Origin: QHXW01 sp035297145
GTDB lineage: Bacteria > Acidobacteriota > Terriglobia > Bryobacterales > Bryobacteraceae
Assembly (NCBI GenBank): GCA_035297145.1
Contig: DATGZN010000070.1
Coordinates: forward strand, 1-28,934
Length of the DNA stretch: 28,934 nt
Reading direction: 5' to 3'
The notes beneath the pieces are model-generated. The model was not told the origin of the DNA. It did not search any database and was given only the letters and a program-made list of their open reading frames with translations. Each line of letters opens with the position of its first letter. Position 1 is the first letter of the stretch. Positions 23,350-28,934 of this stretch are shown piece by piece. A program made the translations under genes and the position numbers.

Positions 23350-23543
23350 GAGGCACCTCCCGGGGTTGGCCCACTCCGCGTGGCTCGTCCTACCAAAACG
23401 AGCAGGCCGATTACGATCAGAATCACCGGCCAGGTCTGCTGGAAACCATAGGGCGTGAAGTGGTCAAAGGCAAACAGGGTTCCAATCGTAATCAGCAGAA
23501 TGGGGCCGCGTACGGCGCGGGCCAGATCATTACCGGTGATCAT
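23346..23543 (-). CDS. Small LiaI/DUF5668-like membrane protein
   Basis: A 65-residue protein with two hydrophobic segments, GPILLITIGTLFAFDHFT and WPVILIVIGLLVLVGRAT. The pair, with a Trp-Pro between helices, is the LiaI-LiaF-like transmembrane unit also present at the start of the next gene and at the end of the preceding one. It probably interacts with those proteins in the membrane. ATG at 23543 overlaps the end of the upstream B-box gene by 14 bases, and its stop overlaps the next start, so the three genes are translated together. Confidence 0.78.
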   Translation of the reverse strand: MITGNDLARAVRGPILLITIGTLFAFDHFTPYGFQQTWPVILIVIGLLVLVGRATRSGPTPGGAS

Positions 23544-24222
23544 GATGCACCTCCTGGCCTGGATTAACAGGCGAGGCGCTGCCGGCGTGCGCGCTCATTC
23601 CCGCCACTCTGCCGTAAAGCAGGTACACACCCAGCAGGATCAGCAGGATCGGCCAATAGCGCAGGAAGCGTTCGAGCGGGATGATGTCGGTGGTGTCGAG
23701 CAGCAGCAGCGCGCCAACCACAATCAGCAATACCGCCCCCATGGGAAACCGCGAACCGCCCGTGTGCAGGTCAATCAGGCTCGAGAATTCGTCCATGGGC
23801 TGACCGGAGCGCCGTTTGAGCGCGGTCTGGTACGCTTCGATCGCCATGTAAAAGACCCACGCCGCGATCAGGACTCCGAAGAGCGGCTCGAGACCATGCG
23901 CCGATCCGGAGCTGAGCACGCTTACCAGCAGTCCGAAGATAATGGCGTGCACCAGCCCCTTGGCGTACTGGCCATTGTAGATGGCGCCGACACCCGGCAC
24001 GATCAGGCCGAGTGTAAACGCCAACCCGGGAGATACGTTGGGATCGGCCACAGGCGTCGGCGGGACGTAGCTCGGAGGCGGCGTGCTCGCGGTCACGGGC
24101 GGCGCGTGCTCTTCGCAAAACACGGTGCCCTGCACCTGGCGTTTGCACGCGTCACAAAGTGGTTTGCCGCAGGTGCGGCAGAACGCCGTTGCCGGCGTTT
24201 CGGGATGATTGAGACAGTTCAT
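23530..24222 (-). CDS. B-box zinc-finger membrane protein
   Basis: A 230-residue protein starting with a compact zinc-binding module whose eight ligands follow the B-box pattern: Cys3, His6, Cys15, Cys18, Cys23, Cys26, Cys36, His39. A proline-rich linker leads to four or more membrane helices (LAFTLGLIVPGVGAIYNG, GLVHAIIFGLLVSVLSSG, PLFGVLIAAWVFYMAIEA, then the LiaI-like pair MGAVLLIVVGALLLLDT and YWPILLILLGVYLLYG). It likely sits in the cytoplasmic membrane with the finger in the cytoplasm, possibly linking the envelope sensor to the anti-sigma factor encoded just upstream. Role unproven. Confidence 0.8.
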   Translation of the reverse strand: MNCLNHPETPATAFCRTCGKPLCDACKRQVQGTVFCEEHAPPVTASTPPPSYVPPTPVADPNVSPGLAFTLGLIVPGVGAIYNGQYAKGLVHAIIFGLLVSVLSSGSAHGLEPLFGVLIAAWVFYMAIEAYQTALKRRSGQPMDEFSSLIDLHTGGSRFPMGAVLLIVVGALLLLDTTDIIPLERFLRYWPILLILLGVYLLYGRVAGMSAHAGSASPVNPGQEVHHDHR

Positions 24223-24231
24223 ACGAATCCC

Positions 24232-24882
24232 CTATTTCGCCCCCGTTTTTGCGGGCGATGTTCCTTTGTCCGGCTGACCGGGTTCTTGTTGGACCGGCGC
24301 GCTGTGCACGGGCAGGCGCCGATCGTCGGTGGTTTCCGCCGGCGCGACCGCGGCATCCTGCTCCTGCTGGTCGCGCCACTCCCGCAGCCGCGACTGAATC
24401 TGGTATACGAAGCGCAGATTCTCGTAAAACTTTACCGAGCGTTCCCAGCCGCGCTGCACCCGGTCTTCCAGGCCCGCCCAAACGTGCGCCGGATCGAGAT
24501 CCGCCGGGCTCAAACGTTTTCCGGGAATGCCGGCGCAACGGGCCATCATGCCAAAGAACAAAATCGTCAGCGACAATCCCATCACCATGCGGGGCTGCAG
24601 CATGGGCTGAAAAAGCCGCTGGAACCAGCCGCGAATCCCGCTGCGTACCCGGGTTTTTGCCTCCGGCATCTGCGCGATGGCGAATAGCCGGTTCACCAGC
24701 TCCGGCGGCGGTTCCACGTCCGCCACCCGTTCCAGGAAACTCAGCGCCGCACCCGCGTCGCCAGCCAGTTCCGCACAGGCAGGGCACCCGGCCAGATGCC
24801 GCTCGAATTCGGCCTTGCCGGCCGCCGTCAGCGTCCCATCCAGGTAATCGCACAGAGCGATTTCAAAATTCGCGCACGTCAT
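24232..24882 (-). CDS. Anti-sigma factor with ZAS-type zinc finger
   Basis: A 216-residue protein. The N-terminus has the H-x3-C-x2-C anti-sigma signature FERHLAGCPAC (His29, Cys33, Cys36), following MTCANFEIALCDYLDGTL. One membrane helix (about 99-115, VMGLSLTILFFGMMA) separates it from a charged C-terminal region (VWAGLEDRVQRGWERSVKFY) rich in Gln, Pro and Glu towards the end. It should hold the ECF sigma factor inactive until an envelope signal arrives. Its start overlaps the sigma stop by four bases (ATGA), the usual coupling of sigma and anti-sigma. Confidence 0.85.
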   Translation of the reverse strand: MTCANFEIALCDYLDGTLTAAGKAEFERHLAGCPACAELAGDAGAALSFLERVADVEPPPELVNRLFAIAQMPEAKTRVRSGIRGWFQRLFQPMLQPRMVMGLSLTILFFGMMARCAGIPGKRLSPADLDPAHVWAGLEDRVQRGWERSVKFYENLRFVYQIQSRLREWRDQQEQDAAVAPAETTDDRRLPVHSAPVQQEPGQPDKGTSPAKTGAK

Positions 24883-25568
24883 AACGCCGCTCTTTGCCTG
24901 CGCAGCAGCCGCGCCAGTTCCGCCCGGCCGCGGTTCAGCCGTGATTTTACCGTGCCTTCAGGAATCTTCAGCACGTCGGCAATCTCACGGTATTCCAATT
25001 CCTGCAAATCCCGGAGCACTACGGTTTCCCGCAGCTCGGGCGATAACTTTGCCAGCGCCGCCTGCAACACCTCGCTCGCTTCACGGCCCGCTAACACGCG
25101 ATCCGGTTGCACCGAGGCCTGCCCCGCATATTTGCTCTGCTCCAGCGTCGGCAGCTGATCCTCGATGGGCTCGGTCACGCGGTCCTGCTTCGTTCGGCGG
25201 TAATGATCGATCAGAAGGTTTCGGCCTAGCCGCGTTAACCATGTAACAAATGAACCCTCCGCCGACCGGTAGCTTCCCAGCGTCCGAAACACGCGCAAGA
25301 ACACTTCCTGCGTCAGATCTTGCGCCTCGGCGTCGCGGCCCGTAAACCGGTAGCACAGAGCATACACCCGCCGCGTGTGAAGCCGCACCAGTTCCTCCCA
25401 ACCGGTGGCATCACCGCTCAGGCATCGTTGAACGAGAGTGAAGTCCTGATCCAAGGCGCGGGAGGCCGGCCTCCAGCCGCCGCCAGCCGAAAACGTGCTC
25501 CGCCCCGCCTTCCCCGGCCAAATTGCGCCGGGCGCCGGGAACGCAGCAGTCATGGCAGCGGTAGCCAT
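24879..25568 (-). CDS. ECF-type RNA polymerase sigma factor
   Basis: A 229-residue sigma-70-family factor with region 2 (about residues 41-115: ALCYRFTGRDAEAQDLTQEV, FVTWLTRLGRNLLIDHYRR) and region 4 (about 165-225: LSPELRETVVLRDLQELEYR, EIADVLKIPEGTVKSRLNRG), without region 3, as in group IV sigma factors. An N-terminal extension of about 40 mostly Ala/Gly/Pro residues is unusual; Met6 or a later start is possible. The ATG at 25568 has GAGG upstream (cgaggtaaact). It heads the operon with its anti-sigma factor and three membrane proteins; the promoter region contains a perfect 8-base inverted repeat, and autoregulation is likely. Confidence 0.9.
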   Translation of the reverse strand: MATAAMTAAFPAPGAIWPGKAGRSTFSAGGGWRPASRALDQDFTLVQRCLSGDATGWEELVRLHTRRVYALCYRFTGRDAEAQDLTQEVFLRVFRTLGSYRSAEGSFVTWLTRLGRNLLIDHYRRTKQDRVTEPIEDQLPTLEQSKYAGQASVQPDRVLAGREASEVLQAALAKLSPELRETVVLRDLQELEYREIADVLKIPEGTVKSRLNRGRAELARLLRRQRAAL

Positions 25569-25589
25569 AGTTTACCTCGTTTACTCTCG

Positions 25590-25614
25590 TGACCGGCCAA
25601 CTGCCGGTCAGTTG
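25590..25614. promoter_or_regulatory. Inverted repeats upstream of the ECF sigma gene
   Basis: TGACCGGC (25590-25597) and GCCGGTCA (25603-25610) form a perfect dyad with a 5-base spacer. CAACTG (25598-25603) and CAGTTG (25609-25614) form a second, overlapping dyad, so two hairpins exclude each other. The site is 22-46 bases upstream of the sigma start, where an operator or leader structure would act. Confidence 0.45.
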
Positions 25615-25799
25615 GGGTCCGGATTTCTGCCCGATTTCGGGTTTCCCGGCTTCCAGTAGAAGTAACGAGGTTTTATGATGTTAGGTTCATTTTTACATTC
25701 CGGGGCAAGACCTTCCGGGACCCCGGGAAAGGTGGCTTCATCAAAACAAACAGGTGGAAATGGGTCGCGCTCGGGGCCATCCTGGTCCTTGTCGCGGTC

Positions 25800-26780
25800 G
25801 TGCTGTTGCGCTCCGAGTTGCGCAAACAGGGCTTTCACTGGTCCATCTTCATGGGCACATTGGCCAGGCTCAACTGGGCTTGGCTCGCGGCGGCGGTTGT
25901 GCTGGCCCTCGCGACCTACTATGGGCGAGTGCTCCGCTGGGCCGTGCTCCTGAAACCCCTCCGGCCGCACCCCGACATGTGGAAACTGTTCTCGGCTACT
26001 TTGATCGGCTTCACGGCGGTGACCCTGCTGGGGCGTCCCGGCGAGTTTGTCCGGCCATACCTGATTTCGGTCCGGGAGCGCGTGCCCTTCTCTTCTCAGG
26101 TCGCCGCTTGGGTGCTGGAGCGCATCTACGATCTTCTGAGCGCTCTGGCTCTTTTCGGCTTTGCCCTGAGCCGTGTGCAAAACCTGAGCAGCCTCGGCCC
26201 TATGCTTTCCTGGGTCCTGGACATCGGGGGTTGGGCCGTATGTGGATTGAGCGCTGCCTGCCTGATTGCGCTGGCTATGATCCGGTTCTACTCGGAAGCT
26301 ATGACCCGCCGATTGATGGACGCGCTGGGCTTCCTCTCCGAGCACCACCTCGATCGCGCCGGCCGATTCTTAAAGGCGCTGGTACAGGGGGCTGAATCGT
26401 TGCAGAGCACCAGGTCGATTTTGCTGCTGGTGCTCTATACCGTACTGGAGTGGGTGCTGATAGCCGTCTGCTATTATTGCGTTGCCGGGGCTTACGGCAC
26501 GGCGGTTCATTTCACATTTACCGATATTCTGGTTTTTCTTGGGTTTGCGTCGTTCGGAGCCGTGGTGCAGATTCCCGGGATTGGCGGTGGTATACAAGTG
26601 GTTTCGGTTCTGGTGCTTACGAAGATTTTCGGGCTGTCCGTAGAACTCGCAACGAGCATGGCCGTACTGCTCTGGTTGGTTTCGTTCGTATCGGTCGTGC
26701 CGTTCGGACTGGCGCTGGCGCTGCACGAAGGCTTAAGCTGGCGCAAATTGAGTGAACTGAAGCCGGAGGCTGGGAATTGA
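25800..26780 (+). CDS. Lysylphosphatidylglycerol-synthase-like membrane protein (UPF0104)
   Basis: A 326-residue (from GTG 25800) polytopic protein of the UPF0104/AglD family. Conserved stretches include YYGRVLRWAVLLKPL, GFTAVTLLGRPGEFVRPYLI, VLERIYDLLSALALFG, FLGFASFGAVVQIPGIGGG and SMAVLLWLVSFVSVVP. It corresponds to the flippase-like membrane part of MprF, without a lysyl-transferase domain. The frame continues upstream with FIKTNRWKWVALGAILVLVA, a clear first membrane helix, back to about 25740; no ATG, GTG or TTG is found there, only an ATC at 25740 behind GGGAAAGGTGG. The true start may be that rare codon, or the 5' end may have been changed. The gene ends in a TTGA overlap with nrdR. 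Confidence 0.85.
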   Translation: MLLRSELRKQGFHWSIFMGTLARLNWAWLAAAVVLALATYYGRVLRWAVLLKPLRPHPDMWKLFSATLIGFTAVTLLGRPGEFVRPYLISVRERVPFSSQVAAWVLERIYDLLSALALFGFALSRVQNLSSLGPMLSWVLDIGGWAVCGLSAACLIALAMIRFYSEAMTRRLMDALGFLSEHHLDRAGRFLKALVQGAESLQSTRSILLLVLYTVLEWVLIAVCYYCVAGAYGTAVHFTFTDILVFLGFASFGAVVQIPGIGGGIQVVSVLVLTKIFGLSVELATSMAVLLWLVSFVSVVPFGLALALHEGLSWRKLSELKPEAGN

Positions 26781-27238
26781 ACTGCCCATTTTGTGGTCAT
26801 TTACACGACAGGGTAGTGGATTCGCGGGAAAGCAAGGAAGGCGACGCCATCCGCCGGCGCCGGCAGTGTCTCGCATGTGAAAGAAGATTCACTACTTACG
26901 AGCGAATCGACGAAGTCCCATACATGGTGATCAAAAAAGACGGCCGGCGCGAGAAGTTCGACCGTCAAAAGGTATTGGCGGGGCTTCTAAAAGCTTGCGA
27001 AAAACGTCCGATAAGCATGTCACGGCTCTCCGAGCTGGTTAATCAAGTGGAATCAAAGGTGATCGACTCGCCGGATCGCGAGATTCCGACCACGGAAATT
27101 GGGGAGATCCTGATGGAGGGACTGCGCGATTTGGACAAGATCGCCTACGTTCGGTTTGCGTCGGTGTATCGCGATTTTCAGGACGAAGAGGCGTTTTTCA
27201 ATGAACTCAAGAACCTAATGCGGCAAAAAGGGCCATAA
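26777..27238 (+). CDS. nrdR: NrdR, transcriptional repressor of ribonucleotide reductase genes
   Basis: A 153-residue protein of normal NrdR length. The zinc ribbon has Cys3, Cys6, Cys31 and Cys34 (MNCPFCGHLHDRVVDSRESK, RRRRQCLACERRFTTYER), followed by an ATP-cone domain (about 49-139: VIKKDGRREKFDRQKVLAGL, LDKIAYVRFASVYRDFQD). NrdR senses ATP/dATP and represses nrd operons by binding paired NrdR boxes. The TTG start at 26777 overlaps the stop of the membrane-protein gene and fits the family start (M-x-CPFC). Transcription probably continues from the upstream gene. Confidence 0.95.
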   Translation: MNCPFCGHLHDRVVDSRESKEGDAIRRRRQCLACERRFTTYERIDEVPYMVIKKDGRREKFDRQKVLAGLLKACEKRPISMSRLSELVNQVESKVIDSPDREIPTTEIGEILMEGLRDLDKIAYVRFASVYRDFQDEEAFFNELKNLMRQKGP

Positions 27239-27262
27239 CACCTCACAATTGTGGTGTTTGTA
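27235..27262 (+). terminator. Possible terminator after nrdR
   Basis: CACAATTGTG with flanking ACACC and GTGT (about 27237-27256) can form a short hairpin with a small bulge, followed by TTTGTACTT. The stem is weak and the T-run imperfect, so the call is tentative. Confidence 0.3.
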
Positions 27263-27307
27263 CTTCCTGTAACCAAAACCGTTCTGAAACATCATTAACT
27301 ATGGGAC

Positions 27308-27336
27308 TTAACATCTGAACCAATACGTGTTATCAT
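27308..27336 (+). promoter_or_regulatory. Probable sigma-70 promoter of rpoD
   Basis: TTAACA at 27308-27313 and TATCAT at 27331-27336 are separated by 17 bases. Transcription would begin near 27343, giving a leader of about 120 bases before the GTG at 27465; GGAGG at 27451-27455 is the ribosome site. Confidence 0.5.
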
Positions 27337-27464
27337 CATCTGACCAGTTAAGCTCTGGTTGGCTCCGCGCGGTTGTCGTTAGGTTGGTTAGGCAGTTTTC
27401 AAACTTGTACCCCACAGAAAAACACGTTTGTGACACTGGTTTGCTGCGGGGGAGGTGAGTCCGA

Positions 27465-28934
27465 GTGGACCATTTTGACGATCATTTTCTAAACGAGAGC
27501 CCGCTGGGCATCAATTTCGACGAAGAAGCGAAGTTCTTCGATCCGGAAGCGGCCCAGGAGGACTTTCTACACCCACAGCCGGTTGTCGAAGAGTCGATTT
27601 ACACCGACGATCCTGTACGCGTGTACCTGCGCGAAATGGGCGCGGTACCGCTGCTGACGCGCGAAGGCGAAGTGGATCTGGCGCGGCGGATGGAGCGCGG
27701 CAAGTTACGGATGCAGAAGGCAATCAGCCGGTCCGCGTTGGTGCAATTGGTGGTAGTTGAGTCGGCCGAGCAGTTGAAAAAAGGGACCGAGGAGCTGGAC
27801 AACCTGGTGGACCTCGGCGATTTGGAAGAAGGCACGCTGGCCGACACACAGCGTCGCAATCAATTGAAGCAGCAGTTCGCCGATGTGATTGTGCTGCACA
27901 AGAAACTTCTGCAAGTAGACGAAAAACTGGAGGCGACGGCGCTGAGCAACAAGCGTGTGCGCCGGCGGCTGTGCTCGAAATTGAACCGGGCTAAGGTGGA
28001 AACGTCGCTGGCGATTCGCCGGGTTCCGTTTCTGCTGAGCAAGTGGAAGGAATTCTCCAAAGAGATCGAGCGTGCTGTCGAAGAGCTGACGCACCTGGAG
28101 CGGGAACTGCAAAAGCTGGAAACCCGCGCGGGTGTTACGGCGCAAAATCGCGCGCGCGAGCTGAAGCGGGAGATTCGCAAGCGGGAAGCCGTGGCTGGCG
28201 CACCATTGGCCGACCTCAAGCACACGCTGAACGTGATCCGTCACGGCGAGCAGGAAGCCGAGCGGGCCAAGAAAGACCTGGTGGAGGCTAACCTGCGCCT
28301 GGTGGTTTCGGTGGCGAAGAAGTACGTCAACCGCGGGCTGCACCTGCTGGATCTGATTCAGGAAGGCAACATCGGCCTGATGCGCGCGGCCGACAAGTTC
28401 GAGTACCGCCGGGGGTACAAGTTTTCGACCTACGCCACATGGTGGATTCGCCAGGCGATCACGCGCGCGATTGCCGACCAGTCGCGGACCATTCGGATCC
28501 CGGTGCACATGAACGAGAGCATGAACAAGTTTCTGCGTGCCTCTCGCGAGTTGGAAAAAGAACTCGGCCGCACGCCGACCAACGATGAGATTGGGCGCCG
28601 TATGGACATTCCCGTGGAAAAAGTGCAAAAGCTCAAGACGATTTCGCGCGATCCGGTTTCGCTCGAAACTCCGGTGGGCCGCGACGGCGAATCGGCGTTG
28701 GGCGACCTGATCGAAGACCGCTGGGTGGGATCGCCGGTGGACGCAGTGATCGAAGGTAACGTGCGCGACGAAACCGCGGGCATTCTGAAGACACTCTCGC
28801 CGAAAGAAGAGAAGGTGATCCGCCTGCGGTTCGGCATCGGCTGCGAACGCGAGCACACCCTCGAAGAGATCGGGCAAGAGTTCGATGTCACGCGCGAACG
28901 CATCCGCCAGATCGAAGCCAAAGCGTTGCGTCAA
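27465..28934 (+). CDS. rpoD: RpoD, primary sigma factor (partial, runs off the right edge)
   Basis: 490 codons are present and open to the last base. Region 1.2 (DDPVRVYLREMGAVPLLTRE, then GEVDLARRMERG) appears near residue 47. A helical non-conserved insert follows, rich in Lys, Glu and Leu (about 85-265). Region 2 starts at about residue 271 (DLVEANLRLVVSVAKKYVNR, LLDLIQEGNIGLMRAADKFE) with the promoter-melting and -10 motif YATWWIRQAITRAIADQSRT (Trp326). Region 3 (MNESMNKFLRASRELEKELG, SLETPVGRDGESALGDLIED) and region 4 with the -35 helix-turn-helix LEEIGQEFDVTRERIRQIEA (from 466) follow. Region 1.1 is absent: only about 45 acidic residues precede region 1.2. The GTG start has GGAGG nine bases upstream. 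It transcribes housekeeping genes; the missing 3' end should be short. Confidence 0.95.
   Translation, partial: MDHFDDHFLNESPLGINFDEEAKFFDPEAAQEDFLHPQPVVEESIYTDDPVRVYLREMGAVPLLTREGEVDLARRMERGKLRMQKAISRSALVQLVVVESAEQLKKGTEELDNLVDLGDLEEGTLADTQRRNQLKQQFADVIVLHKKLLQVDEKLEATALSNKRVRRRLCSKLNRAKVETSLAIRRVPFLLSKWKEFSKEIERAVEELTHLERELQKLETRAGVTAQNRARELKREIRKREAVAGAPLADLKHTLNVIRHGEQEAERAKKDLVEANLRLVVSVAKKYVNRGLHLLDLIQEGNIGLMRAADKFEYRRGYKFSTYATWWIRQAITRAIADQSRTIRIPVHMNESMNKFLRASRELEKELGRTPTNDEIGRRMDIPVEKVQKLKTISRDPVSLETPVGRDGESALGDLIEDRWVGSPVDAVIEGNVRDETAGILKTLSPKEEKVIRLRFGIGCEREHTLEEIGQEFDVTRERIRQIEAKALRQ

Noticed and set aside
23455..24687. 410-codon plus-strand frame opposite the B-box and anti-sigma genes
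   Set aside because: The minus-strand genes have clear domains and overlapping starts; the plus frame has only low-complexity Arg/Gln/His sequence.
27705..28934. Long minus-strand frame (409 codons) opposite rpoD
   Set aside because: It is the mirror of a strongly coding, GC-rich gene; its sequence is His/Arg/Leu-rich without domains, as expected of an antisense shadow.

Overview
The window is GC-rich, densely packed bacterial chromosome. Gene content suggests an Acidobacteriota genome of the Solibacter/Bryobacter type: a KdpD split into separate proteins, an exported acetamidase-like protein, a sigma/anti-sigma operon with DUF4097 and LiaI/LiaF-like membrane proteins, and an AlaC-type aminotransferase. 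That placement is inferred from gene content only. No rRNA, tRNA, CRISPR array or intact insertion sequence was seen.

Layout. (1) 1-480: no convincing gene, ending in an AT-rich promoter/operator. (2) 481-6476: a tightly coupled operon for an energised inorganic-carbon pump: an ArsR-type repressor, a previously unlisted 44-codon ORF (816-950) overlapping both neighbours, DabA (zinc, beta-carbonic-anhydrase-like), DabB (NuoL-like) and a second, divergent NuoM-like subunit. A broken dihydrofolate-reductase-family gene abuts its end, so the operon end may be a recombination junction. (3) 6799-9707: exported acetamidase-like protein, an HExxH zincin-like protein, a TlpA lipoprotein and a DsbD-alpha-like protein whose gene starts inside tlpA. 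(4) 9708-12353, minus strand: cytochrome c and an outer-membrane-like protein in one operon behind a promoter overlapped by a Fur-like dyad, then alaC. (5) 12413-16909: potassium/turgor-type signalling with KdpD in three pieces: a kinase lacking the N-terminal module, KdpE, then two tandem proteins made only of the KdpD N-terminal ATP-binding and USP modules. No kdpFABC pump genes lie here. (6) 16982-20230: MOSC protein flanked by imperfect direct repeats, VOC lipoprotein, exported beta-propeller, GYD protein. (7) 20214-21962: a patchwork of decay and insertion: truncated HigB toxin with intact HigA, a remnant of a DUF4097 gene, and a HEPN-like gene. (8) 22003-25568, minus strand: ECF sigma factor, anti-sigma factor, B-box zinc-finger membrane protein, small LiaI-like protein and DUF4097 adhesin-like protein, probably an envelope-stress operon. 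(9) 25740-28934: a UPF0104 membrane protein, nrdR and the 5' part of the housekeeping sigma gene rpoD, which runs off the right edge.

The most unusual points are the coupled small ORF and second antiporter-like subunit in the dab operon, the dismantled KdpD, the Fur-like dyad array over the outer-membrane/cytochrome operon, and the HEPN-like gene lying between two copies of a DUF4097 gene end.
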